Made by a program: the position numbers and the translations under genes
In this document: positions 39,814 to 47,813 of the stretch, one piece after another
Numbering within the stretch: the stretch's first letter is position 1
Layout of the letters: each line of letters starts with the position of its first letter
Source: Thalassolituus sp. UBA674
GTDB taxonomy: Bacteria; Pseudomonadota; Gammaproteobacteria; Pseudomonadales; Oceanobacteraceae
Direction: 5' to 3'
Assembly (NCBI GenBank): GCA_002298335.1
Contig: DBNK01000033.1
Span: forward strand, 13,234-77,233
Length of the DNA: 64,000 bases
The notes under the pieces: generated by a model
Database searches by the model: none
Told to the model about the DNA's origin: nothing
The model's input: only the letters and a program-made list of their open reading frames with translations

Positions 39814-41241
39814 GTGGTTTCAGAAGCGAATAAGAAAGACATCACCTTTGCCGATTGCGCATTCAGCCCTGAGCGTGAGGAATTAGCAGATCATCTTACC
39901 GAATACCTGAAACTACAAAAAAACGGCTACGTGCTTAATGTCGACGGAGAATGGGGCTCCGGTAAAACTTTCTTTCTGAAGGCATGGCAAGCAAAACTTA
40001 GAAACAACCACCCTACCTGCTACATTGATGCCTGGACTCTCGACTACCTCAACGAGCCATTGGCGACACTTTCTCGAAAAATACTGGATTCTATCCATGA
40101 GTATCTTGAGAAATACTCCCTAATCAATCCGAACACGGAAAAGAAAATTCTTAATAGCTTGTACCGTTTAATATCCACCAGCGCAAAAATTGGTGGTTCT
40201 GTCGTTGAAAACACTGTCAGCCCAATCGTGGGCAAGGCGATTTCTATTGGAGCTGTCGAACTAGACGACTTTCTACTTAACTCTGGAAAAGATCAATTTG
40301 AGCTATTCAAAAAAACTGAAGATGCCCTTATTGAATTTAAAGGGACACTTCAAAATCACATCAATGATATTTTTGATAAAGAACCAAAAAGCTCACCATT
40401 CTTCATTTTCATCGATGAGCTAGACAGGTGCCGTCCAAATTACGCTATTGAAATACTAGAAGCTGTCAAACACCTATTCTGCCTAGAGAACACTATATTT
40501 GTAATCTCCACCAATAGAATAGAAATGGAAAAGTCGATTCAAAAGGTCTATGGAAGTAACTTTTCATCGCAAGGCTATCTATCGAGATTCTTTGATAAAA
40601 ATATTCACTTAAAGACCCAATCACCTCTAAGATTCCTCAAAGAAAATAAAAAGCTGAAACAAATAACCACAAACTCATTAGATCAATGCTACTTAAGAGA
40701 TAACCTGGAAGAGTTAGAGCTACTGAGCAATATATTTGAAAATTACGAATTAAAACCAAGAGAAATAGAAAAAAGTCTTGACAACCTGCTTTTAGCCACC
40801 ATTAAACTAAAAGATAAAATATATAGCATTTTTACTTTGACTGAATTATTTTGCATTAAGGAAAAAATGTTCATTGATTTTTCCACAATACGACCAAAAT
40901 CTGCAATCACACTTGAAACATACAAAAGTTTAACCTTATACAATAAGAAAATAATTTCGCCTTTTGGCATGAAGAAATACAAAGATGAAAAAGTAGCACT
41001 GGCAGAGATCATGGAATATGAGCATGACTTCCAAGTAGCACTTTCAATGATTAAGAACAACACCAGATATTCTGACTGTGCAAACACCTTTTTCAACAAA
41101 CGACAAAGAAGCGGAAAACTAGATACTTTTGCTGAAAGTATACATAGAAAAATAAGCAATCTATCACATCAAAATACTGAGGAGATTGCTGATTTATTTG
41201 AGCTTTTTGACATTGTTGATTTTTCATCGAGATTTCATTAG
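39814..41241 (+). CDS. KAP-family P-loop NTPase
   Basis: 475 residues. Walker A GEWGSGKTF (about 45-53) and Walker B FFIFIDELDRCRPNYA (D201, E202) with the KAP-typical EAVKHLF and FVISTNRIEMEKSI segments. The helical stretch between them (about 100-160) is mildly hydrophobic. The start is GTG 39814 with AAGGAAG upstream. The gene is clearly more AT-rich than its neighbours and uses AAA/AAT-type codons, indicating horizontal acquisition. KAP NTPases are often linked to phage exclusion or other conflict systems; no partner gene is adjacent, so a defence role is only a guess. Confidence 0.88.
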   Translation: MVSEANKKDITFADCAFSPEREELADHLTEYLKLQKNGYVLNVDGEWGSGKTFFLKAWQAKLRNNHPTCYIDAWTLDYLNEPLATLSRKILDSIHEYLEKYSLINPNTEKKILNSLYRLISTSAKIGGSVVENTVSPIVGKAISIGAVELDDFLLNSGKDQFELFKKTEDALIEFKGTLQNHINDIFDKEPKSSPFFIFIDELDRCRPNYAIEILEAVKHLFCLENTIFVISTNRIEMEKSIQKVYGSNFSSQGYLSRFFDKNIHLKTQSPLRFLKENKKLKQITTNSLDQCYLRDNLEELELLSNIFENYELKPREIEKSLDNLLLATIKLKDKIYSIFTLTELFCIKEKMFIDFSTIRPKSAITLETYKSLTLYNKKIISPFGMKKYKDEKVALAEIMEYEHDFQVALSMIKNNTRYSDCANTFFNKRQRSGKLDTFAESIHRKISNLSHQNTEEIADLFELFDIVDFSSRFH

Positions 41242-41453
41242 AAACCATCAAACTCAAAAATCAAACATACTTTCAAATCCCAGAATCAATTAACAAAACC
41301 TCTTCAAAAAATATAAATTTCCAAAGTACGTAATAAAGGATAAGGTGACCATCCCCCCTTTTGGGGGATCTTATCCCCCGGCCGGGTGGCCCTCCCCCTG
41401 CTTTCGCGCTTCCTGGGCCGTGTTCCCTTATTTCTTTGGTTCTCTATGAGTAC

Positions 41454-41499
41454 GGCCACACAGGACGTCCATGCTTAGGCAGCCCCGTCCTGTGTGGCC
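41454..41499. repeat. 14-bp perfect inverted repeat
   Basis: GGCCACACAGGACG (41454-41467) and CGTCCTGTGTGGCC (41486-41499) with an 18-nt centre. A second dyad, CTCGGCGTC (41503-41511) / GACGCCGAG (41576-41584), follows directly. The pair could be a structured RNA or the ends of a decayed element. Confidence 0.6.
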
Positions 41500-41650
41500 T
41501 GACTCGGCGTCCTGCCTCGCTCCTCATTCGAACCTGCAGAAATCTCGGCGGCCCCAGAGGCACACTTCAACCAGCGACGCCGAGGATGAGATGAACATCA
41601 CTGGGGGCATTGACGTTGGAAGTTGGTATTGGAACTCTCTAAAAATCGCC

Positions 41651-41728
41651 GTCATTCCGCGGCTTGACCGCGGAATCCAGAGCCTTGATCACCGCTTAAT
41701 GGATCCCGCGATCAAGTCGCGGGATGAC
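41651..41728. repeat. Nested palindromic repeat (REP/MITE-like)
   Basis: Two 29-nt arms (41651-41679 and 41700-41728) are inverted copies of each other, separated by 20 nt, and each arm is itself a 9-bp hairpin with loop CTTGA. The arms differ at four positions that form two compensated base pairs (T-A to C-G and G-C to A-T). This general type (GTCATTCC...GGAATCCA) is widespread in proteobacteria as dispersed intergenic repeats. Confidence 0.8.
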
Positions 41729-41857
41729 GATTAATTAAGTGGAAACCAAATACCACCTACAACGCCAAGGCCACCAGTAATGTCCTTTCCTTACACGGTG
41801 TCGCTGGTTGAACTGCGCCTGTTGCGAGCCGCGTTATTCAAGAACGAGCAGGCTGGA

Positions 41858-41899
41858 GAAACATGGATGTTTCGACAGGTCAGCTGAGGCATGAATGCC
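41858..41899. repeat. Two short stem-loops with ATGxATG centres
   Basis: GAAACAT-GG-ATGTTTC (41858-41873) and GGCAT-GA-ATGCC (41888-41899). Both have the same centre pattern CATGRATG with different perfectly pairing arms, a pattern of degenerate repeat families rather than chance. Confidence 0.5.
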
Positions 41900-41930
41900 G
41901 AATCTGACCGTAGCCATGGGAAGTTCGCAG

Positions 41931-42271
41931 AATGACGTGAATCAGCGAGGAACACAGCGCGAAGCAGGTGGGTGGGCCAGCGCCGGGAGGATGCCGTCCT
42001 CCCAGGAGCAAAAGAGCCGAGTTACTTGGCAGGGCAAGTTGTTAATCCGATCCAAATGGATCCCATGTACTTCTTACCGAGGCCGCAGCGAGTTTGCGGA
42101 TGACAGTGAAACAGCGAGCAGCTCAGCGCGAAGCAGGAGGGAGCCGGGGCCGCCTAGCCGCGCCGGTCGGGACTAGGCGTCCCCATGCGTCCTCCCAGGA
42201 GCGAAAGAGCAGAATTACCTGGCCGGGCAAGTTGTTAATGCTGTGTCGTCTCCATCTGCAAAATGGATCCC
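41931..42271. repeat. Imperfect tandem duplication of about 130-170 bp
   Basis: Copy A (about 41931-42063) and copy B (about 42099-42271) share CAGCGCGAAGCAGG, the block GTCCTCCCAGGAGC-AAAGAGC, the block GGGCAAGTTGTTAAT and AAATGGATCCCA in the same order. Copy A carries the hairpin GGGAGGA / TCCTCCC (41985-42003); copy B carries instead a longer stem around CGCCTAG / CTAGGCG. The arms differ while the flanks are conserved. Confidence 0.65.
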
Positions 42272-42408
42272 ACTCCCCATACCACTTCCCGCGCCAGTAT
42301 CCACAAACCGCCTCTGCAACCACCCCAACCTGACACTCGTGCCTTGTGCTGAACTCATGTACAGGATATCGTCCGGGTCAAAATATAATAATAAAAAGGT
42401 ACCACCCT

Positions 42409-44538
42409 ATGCGTCTTCTCACGTCTCTGTCCGTGGTTTTATGCCTGACCGGCTGTATGGCCGATGAGCAAATGGTGCTGGATCTCAGTGGTCCCGACTC
42501 CCGCTGGTCATTCTACGATCAGGGCTTCCCGACTGATCTGCGTCAGGATGAGTCCGGTCATCTCGATGTCGCTGACTTCCCGGTTCTGGTTAAGGCTCCG
42601 CTGCTGAAAGATTATGTCGATGTCATCAGCCGTGACACCCTGGGCTTCGCCCCGGAGAGCCCGGTTTACATCCGCTTCAGCGGCGATATTGCCCCCGGTG
42701 ACTTTGTTCTGCCGGATGCAGCCGATACCCTGTACAGCACCTCCGCAGTGCAGCTGATCAATGTGGATGCGGACTCTGCCGATCGTGGCAGGCGCCTGCC
42801 AGTCAGCAGCGACTTCCGTTTTGAAGAAGATGAATACCGCCCGGCCGGTCTGTTTCAGGCCTATCCGGTGGGACGCTTCCTGCAGGAAGGGACAACCTAC
42901 GCCCTGATCATTACCCGCGATGTATCGCCGGAGTTTGCGGATGATCTCACGCCCAACCCGGTTCTCAACGCGCTGCTGAAAGGGCAGAACCCACGCAACG
43001 TTGACCGTCTTATTCCGCGTTCGAAAGCCGAAAAAGCCATGGCCGTGTATGCTCCGCTCGCGGCCCAGCTGGCTCAGGACGGCATTGCCGCCGATGACGT
43101 GATCGGTGCCGTGGTGTGGACAACAGGCACGCATTCCGAAACTGCACGCCACATTGCTGAGGCCGTTTACGACTGGCCGGTGCCTGCGCTGACGTCAGAC
43201 TGGCGTCTGGAGCAGGACATGGACCACTACTGTGTGCTGAAAGCCGACTGGTCAGTACCGACCCTGCAGAAGGGTGTGATGCCGTACGCCTTCCCACGCT
43301 TTGGCGGCAACATTGAGTACGACGCACAGGGTTTCCCGGTGGTGCAGTCGTCACGTGAAACCGAAGTGGTGGTCACCATCCCGAAAGCCCATATGCCATC
43401 GGCAGGCTGGCCGCTGATGATGTACCACCACGGTACCTACGGCGAAGCCGATCAGGTCTGGGACCGGGGCAAGTACGTGGCTGAAGAAGATCTGCGCCCA
43501 TGGGGCTCTGAAGCTGAAATTGCGGCGTTACGCGGTTGGGCAGCGTCCGGCATGAGCGGCCACTTCGGTGCGGATCATCAGGCGCAGCTGCCGGTGCTGA
43601 ACTGGTTCTTCGACGGCATTGGTCAGCCGATGAATCTGGTGGAGTACAACTTCCTTAACCCCCAGGCCTTCCGCGATAACCTGCTGCAACAGGTTGCCGA
43701 GCGCATCCTGTTCCGCCGTATGCTGGAACAGCAGCAGATTGATCCATCACTGTGCCCGGGTGCCACCACGAACAAAGAAACCGCCTTCCGCTTCGACAGC
43801 GATATGGAAGTGGTCAGCGGTCAGTCACTCGGCTCCTTTACCGCCACCGGTCAGGTCGCCAGCGATCCGCGTCCGGTCAAAGCCCTGATTCCGTCCGGTG
43901 CCGGTGTCTACGATATCAATCTGGTAATGCAGATTCTGTCGGTCTCTTCCGATGGTACGCCGCTGGGTAATTATCTGGAGCCGGTGTTCTTTGGTGTGGA
44001 TAAAAACGACATTGTCGGCGACCCTGCCCACCCTTTCAATGCGCTGGCGGCTCATGCGCTGGCCAGTGCCAACACGGGCTATATGATGGACGCCCGTAAC
44101 CGTCGTGAAAGCGACCCTCTGTCAGTACTGACCTTCTTCGGCCACCTGGATGACTGGGTTGTGCTGGAGTCGCAGATCCCGTTTGCTCGGGCACTGGGGC
44201 TGGATATGGCCGGACCTGAACTGAACGTACCGGATGCCGAAAGCCTGCTGTGGCAACTGCGTTACACAGATACCGCCCAGATCAGCTATCCGGTCTCAGC
44301 CAATAAGGCGGATGGCAGCACCGGGGTATTTGTGCGTTATGCCGAAGATGACATCAAAACCGGCCACAACGTGCTGTTTCAGCACACCGCCGCCAAGCAT
44401 CAGTTTGGTTGTGTGCTGCAGGATCTGGCCGCAGGTATGACGCCGACCGTGATTGCTGGTGATTCTCTGGATGGTGACTGTGTCAGCGGTCCGGTGCTGA
44501 TTGAAAAGACCGCGCCTGAGCCGTTTCCGGGGGATTGA
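42409..44538 (+). CDS. Large alpha/beta-hydrolase-like lipoprotein
   Basis: 709 residues beginning MRLLTSLSVVLCLTGCMADEQ, with lipobox LTGC (Cys16), so it is a lipoprotein. A beta-rich N-terminal region precedes a hydrolase region with MMYHHGTYG, the nucleophile elbow GQSLGS (Ser473) and a late HTAAKHQFG. The arrangement resembles bacterial virulence-factor-lipase type proteins such as the VolA group, but only the motif layout supports that. ATG 42409 is chosen for the lipobox; the frame is open upstream. The substrate is unknown. Confidence 0.75.
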   Translation: MRLLTSLSVVLCLTGCMADEQMVLDLSGPDSRWSFYDQGFPTDLRQDESGHLDVADFPVLVKAPLLKDYVDVISRDTLGFAPESPVYIRFSGDIAPGDFVLPDAADTLYSTSAVQLINVDADSADRGRRLPVSSDFRFEEDEYRPAGLFQAYPVGRFLQEGTTYALIITRDVSPEFADDLTPNPVLNALLKGQNPRNVDRLIPRSKAEKAMAVYAPLAAQLAQDGIAADDVIGAVVWTTGTHSETARHIAEAVYDWPVPALTSDWRLEQDMDHYCVLKADWSVPTLQKGVMPYAFPRFGGNIEYDAQGFPVVQSSRETEVVVTIPKAHMPSAGWPLMMYHHGTYGEADQVWDRGKYVAEEDLRPWGSEAEIAALRGWAASGMSGHFGADHQAQLPVLNWFFDGIGQPMNLVEYNFLNPQAFRDNLLQQVAERILFRRMLEQQQIDPSLCPGATTNKETAFRFDSDMEVVSGQSLGSFTATGQVASDPRPVKALIPSGAGVYDINLVMQILSVSSDGTPLGNYLEPVFFGVDKNDIVGDPAHPFNALAAHALASANTGYMMDARNRRESDPLSVLTFFGHLDDWVVLESQIPFARALGLDMAGPELNVPDAESLLWQLRYTDTAQISYPVSANKADGSTGVFVRYAEDDIKTGHNVLFQHTAAKHQFGCVLQDLAAGMTPTVIAGDSLDGDCVSGPVLIEKTAPEPFPGD

Positions 44539-44558
44539 GTGCAGGAATCATCCACCGC

Positions 44559-44619
44559 CATCCCCGCTTTGGGGATGAAGCCTGACCTTCTGTAACAGGG
44601 CCTGATCAGTCAGGCCCTG
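44559..44619. terminator. Two hairpins between convergent genes
   Basis: CATCCCC / GGGGATG (44559-44577) and CAGGGCCTGA-TCAG-TCAGGCCCTG (44596-44619), the latter a perfect 10-bp stem. They lie between the lipoprotein stop and the stop of the leftward gene at 44644 and probably terminate both. Confidence 0.65.
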
Positions 44620-44643
44620 CTGCCACAAGCAAGAACAGACGGG

Positions 44644-45996
44644 TCAGATCAGGTAACTCCACCCGCCAGCGATGTAGTCCTTAATCTTCCGGGCAATGAA
44701 TGGCCCGTGTGACCTCAGAATAAACGCCAGTAACATTAACCGATAAGCGGCCTGGTGGTTTTCATCCTCCAGGGCCAGAGCCAGATCCCTCAGATCGTCT
44801 GTTACCGGCCCCTCAAACGCCGCCCGCATCCGGGGTGGAATATCTTCAATGGCCAGAGTCTTACCGGCCTGTGCCGGAATATTGCTCAGCTTCTGATGCA
44901 ACCGGTCAGCCAGTGTTGCGGCTTTGGGAGTAGCAAAGACCGGATCATTCTTCAGATCCTTCCTGAGTATCAGCAACTGCTCAAGCACCGAGGGGAATAC
45001 ATGCTGCTCCAGCTGTTTAACCTTCCACGAGAAAATGGATACCGTGATGGCAAACGCATAGGGTACGAATGAAATACTGAGTTGACTGACCCCGAACAGA
45101 ACGTCGGAAAGATAGCGGTAGTAGTCTACGGAAAAACGGTTAATAACCGTCTTTATCTCGTCCGTTTCCAGCTCCTGCAATTCATCACTGTAATACGCCA
45201 TTTCGTCCAGTACGACTCTGGCTTTATCGTACAGATCCGGATCCCGGGTTTTCAGATAAGAGGCCATTTCCTGCAACTTTCCGGCATGCTGGTTGAGCGC
45301 AGTCAACATCTCGTTCAGTGTTTTCCGGTGAGCGATTTTTTCTCTCTCAGCCTCGTCCGGTGATTGCTCGTATTCCTCAACAGGAATTGGCTTAACACCT
45401 TTTTTTTCCGGCGTAAAATCAATGGCGAGATTAACCCGGTTTTTGTCGGTGTAATTATACGTCTGGTGATCATAGCTGTAGTCGAATATGACGTAATCAC
45501 CTGCCTCAGACACTGGCTGAGTCTGACCGTTACAGGAAATGGTACAGCCATCGCCGACTGATTCCAGAAGAACATGACAGATCAGGTTCTTCTTCACATG
45601 CTTGTGGCTGTCGATCCGGGCGCCGGAGTGCAGATTCAGAAAGCTGACAAAATTGACGTTGGGTATCTGATCAATGAAGGAATACAGGAAAGGGAAGGCC
45701 CTGCGCATTTTCTCGTTGTATTCTGGTTTATTGACCTTGAAAACAGGCAGGGTGGCAAAACGCCCTCCCCGCGAGTCATAGCCTATCTGCTCACGGTGAA
45801 AGCCACCTTCAAAGACCCAGTCCTGGAAAACCTCATGAATAAAAATACCCACTTCTTCTTCTGACTTATCAAAATGAGCACTATCAAGGTGCGACTGGCG
45901 TTCTTTCTCTTCATTATCCCGAAGCTCCGCATAGAGCTTCTCTGCGTTATCGACAATCGGCTGAAGAAAGGTAAAGTCCTTTATCGAAAAAAACAT
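44644..45996 (-). CDS. Aspartyl/asparaginyl beta-hydroxylase-like protein with a helical C-terminal extension
   Basis: 450 residues. Residues about 110-195 match the Asp/Asn beta-hydroxylase fold (an Fe(II)/2-oxoglutarate oxygenase): first iron ligand in DSHKH (H131 or H133), then YVIFDYSYDHQTYN with H177 as the second, and R187 in NRVNLAIDF as the 2-oxoglutarate arginine. Residues 210-450 are helical with one hydrophobic segment (LSISFVPYAFAITVSIF) and match nothing I recognise. It overlaps the upstream gene by 16 nt, so the two work together. Substrate unknown; it could act on a protein, peptide or small molecule. Confidence 0.75.
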   Translation of the reverse strand: MFFSIKDFTFLQPIVDNAEKLYAELRDNEEKERQSHLDSAHFDKSEEEVGIFIHEVFQDWVFEGGFHREQIGYDSRGGRFATLPVFKVNKPEYNEKMRRAFPFLYSFIDQIPNVNFVSFLNLHSGARIDSHKHVKKNLICHVLLESVGDGCTISCNGQTQPVSEAGDYVIFDYSYDHQTYNYTDKNRVNLAIDFTPEKKGVKPIPVEEYEQSPDEAEREKIAHRKTLNEMLTALNQHAGKLQEMASYLKTRDPDLYDKARVVLDEMAYYSDELQELETDEIKTVINRFSVDYYRYLSDVLFGVSQLSISFVPYAFAITVSIFSWKVKQLEQHVFPSVLEQLLILRKDLKNDPVFATPKAATLADRLHQKLSNIPAQAGKTLAIEDIPPRMRAAFEGPVTDDLRDLALALEDENHQAAYRLMLLAFILRSHGPFIARKIKDYIAGGWSYLI

Positions 45997-46874
45997 GAGA
46001 ACGATTCCAGTGTGTGTATTTGTTTATTGCGCTCATCATCCATAGGAGCGTTTGACAGAACCGGGAATCTGAAAAAGAGGATACTGCGAATATCGCCGTT
46101 ATGATAAACCCCGGGGAAAACAGGCACACAACCAAACTGGGCCATCCAGTCAACGATCGCATCGACCATAGGCCAGTTCAGGCTTTTCAGATACTGATAT
46201 CCTTTCTGGATATCTGAAATAAACCACATGATGACTTTTTCATACTTTTCAGTCTGGGTGTACTCAAGAAATGGCGCATCGAAAATACCCGGATCTTTAA
46301 AGCGCTCCGATATGATCCGGCGTTCACGATCTCTCATAAAATAGAAGTAATGCTTTGAAAGTCCTTCTTCTTTTAATCTGAACTCCTGAGAGAACCCGTA
46401 GTTCAGTGAGCTGTTCTCGGGCTTGAGTTCACCGTCAGGGCTGATCTTTTCGCTGTGCATATGCTGCAGGGGCACACGGTAATGGAAGTACTCCATCGGC
46501 GGCTTTTCAGGCTGCATTTTAAGCGCAAATGTGCAACCGGTGAGTTCCAGATTACGGCGTCTGGAGGGCGTCCATTCATGGTAGTGCGAGTTGAATCCAC
46601 GGCGCTGGGTCAGAAAGCGGGCGATTTCCGGGGAGCGTAATCTTCGCCAGTAGCCAGCGTACGCTTTGCAGTTAATGATTTTATCCCGGGTGAAATTAAT
46701 ACCAAGATAGGTTTCAAAGGGATAATCACCCGGATCGGTCAACCTGACGTTATCGTAGAAATTTCTCATCGGCTCTGAACTGAGCAGTTCAGGGATGAGA
46801 TTAATCTGGTTCTGAATGGCCGGACTGGTCAATGTACGCTCCTGATTCTGGGCATTTATCTGAGCCGGAAACAC
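45981..46874 (-). CDS. Unrecognised protein, partner of the beta-hydroxylase-like gene
   Basis: 297 residues, no signal peptide or membrane segment, rich in aromatic and basic residues. I do not recognise the family. Segments such as YLGINFTRDKIINCKAY (56-72), GCTFALKM (113-120), GLSKHYFYF (171-179) and IRSILFFRF (262-270) look like repeated beta strands; the first resembles the K-x-Y strand pattern of ABBA-fold prenyltransferases, a weak hint given that idi is the next gene. It overlaps the hydroxylase-like gene by 16 nt and is the first gene of that pair. Confidence 0.65.
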   Translation of the reverse strand: MFPAQINAQNQERTLTSPAIQNQINLIPELLSSEPMRNFYDNVRLTDPGDYPFETYLGINFTRDKIINCKAYAGYWRRLRSPEIARFLTQRRGFNSHYHEWTPSRRRNLELTGCTFALKMQPEKPPMEYFHYRVPLQHMHSEKISPDGELKPENSSLNYGFSQEFRLKEEGLSKHYFYFMRDRERRIISERFKDPGIFDAPFLEYTQTEKYEKVIMWFISDIQKGYQYLKSLNWPMVDAIVDWMAQFGCVPVFPGVYHNGDIRSILFFRFPVLSNAPMDDERNKQIHTLESFSCFFR

Positions 46875-47226
46875 GTTCGGGAAAAGAAGAAGCTATATCC
46901 TTACCGCTCTTCGCTCAAATCTTTATATTAAGTGACAATTTGTTCAGGAAAAGTACCTGCAGCTTTGATTTCCGATATTATCGACGCTGAAATTCATTAT
47001 CAACCTGCCTTGCGGCGGCACTACAGGTATGTCCGCTTCAGCGAAAGTCTGCTGATCATACCCAAAAACGGGAGCGACAAACCGGACGCTCATTTTCCGG
47101 CTGAACAATATGGAGAATATCCGCAGACACACATACTGCCTTGTCGGGTCTGAAATGAATGATTAAGCTGTCAGCTATACTTGAAAGCCAGTTCAGTAAA
47201 TACCGGTCTCAGCAGAGGTTCTGAAA
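46875..47226. other. Intergenic region between the unknown gene and idi
   Basis: 352 bp between two divergent genes, fairly AT-rich near the left gene. It should hold both promoters. I see no strong dyad and no convincing coding sequence; a 73-codon frame at 46932-47153 has no ribosome binding site or recognisable features. Confidence 0.5.
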
Positions 47227-47775
47227 ATGCGCGACAAAGTCATTCTGGTCGATACGGAAGATAACCCCTGCGGTATCGAAGAGAAGCTGGCAGCCCACTA
47301 CAATCCCGGAAAGAGACACCGGGCCTTTTCGGTATTCATTATTAATTCTGCAGGTCAGTTACTGCTGCAACAGCGTGCCGCAGCCAAGTACCATGCAGGG
47401 GGGCTTTGGGCCAATTCCTGCTGCAGCCATCCGCAACCTGATGAGGTACTTGCCGAGTCGGCATCGCAGCGTCTGTCAGAAGAAATGGGCATTGATGTCA
47501 GCGTAGAAGCCTTTGGAACCTGCGAGTACCAGCTACCCGTCAGTGACACTATGACCGAATGGGAGCTGGATCACCTGTTAATCGGCCACTACGACGGCGA
47601 GGTGTTTCCCAACCCTGATGAGGTCGACAACATCCGCTGGGCAGATGTGTCGCTTATTGCAGAGGAACTCAGACTGACACCAGAGCGCTATGCACCCTGG
47701 TTTCACGTCATCTTCCCGCTGTTTGCGGACCACATGAAAGACGCATCCGCTACGGCACGGATGCATCAGGGATAG
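47227..47775 (+). CDS. idi: Isopentenyl-diphosphate delta-isomerase, type 1
   Basis: 182 residues of the Nudix-fold type 1 Idi family: GLWANSCCSHPQP with the catalytic Cys and metal-binding His, the Nudix-like region ASQRLSEEMGID, and the late glutamate in TMTEWELDHLLIGHYDGE. It interconverts IPP and DMAPP and is cytoplasmic. It stands alone and divergent from the unknown/hydroxylase pair. In MEP-pathway bacteria idi is dispensable, so it may be recruited for extra isoprenoid demand. Confidence 0.96.
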   Translation: MRDKVILVDTEDNPCGIEEKLAAHYNPGKRHRAFSVFIINSAGQLLLQQRAAAKYHAGGLWANSCCSHPQPDEVLAESASQRLSEEMGIDVSVEAFGTCEYQLPVSDTMTEWELDHLLIGHYDGEVFPNPDEVDNIRWADVSLIAEELRLTPERYAPWFHVIFPLFADHMKDASATARMHQG

Positions 47776-47783
47776 TAAGCAGA

Positions 47784-47813
47784 CGGGGAAGTGCCATCAG
47801 GCACTCTTCCCCG
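47784..47813. terminator. Bidirectional hairpin between idi and allophanate hydrolase
   Basis: GGGGAAGTGCC (47785-47795) pairs with GGCAC-TCTTCCCC (47800-47812) with a one-base bulge. It lies between the two convergent stops and includes the last codons of the leftward gene. Confidence 0.65.

Larger units (their letters stand above)
41242..42408. other. Gene-free, repeat- and dyad-rich intergenic region
   Basis: 1.17 kb between the KAP gene and the lipoprotein gene with no convincing coding sequence. The first 100 bp are AT-rich like the KAP gene, and the rest is GC-rich. It contains a C/G hairpin (41351-41369), a 14-bp perfect inverted repeat (41454-41499), a 9-bp inverted repeat (41503-41584), a nested palindromic repeat (41651-41728), a run of small stem-loops (41858-42003) and an imperfect tandem duplication (41931-42271). 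It looks like an accumulation of non-coding mobile repeats. Confidence 0.7.

Noticed and set aside
41454..41584. Possible integron attC site or CRISPR remnant
   Set aside because: No integrase, no attC core sites, and no regularly spaced repeats with unique spacers; only inverted repeats are present.
41361..41734. Two short frames in the repeat-rich intergenic region
   Set aside because: They run straight through the inverted repeats and nested palindrome, with low-complexity Pro/Arg-rich translations; the DNA is better explained as structured repeats.
46932..47153. 73-codon frame upstream of idi
   Set aside because: It begins with GTG without a ribosome site, has no recognisable features and lies in a probable promoter region.
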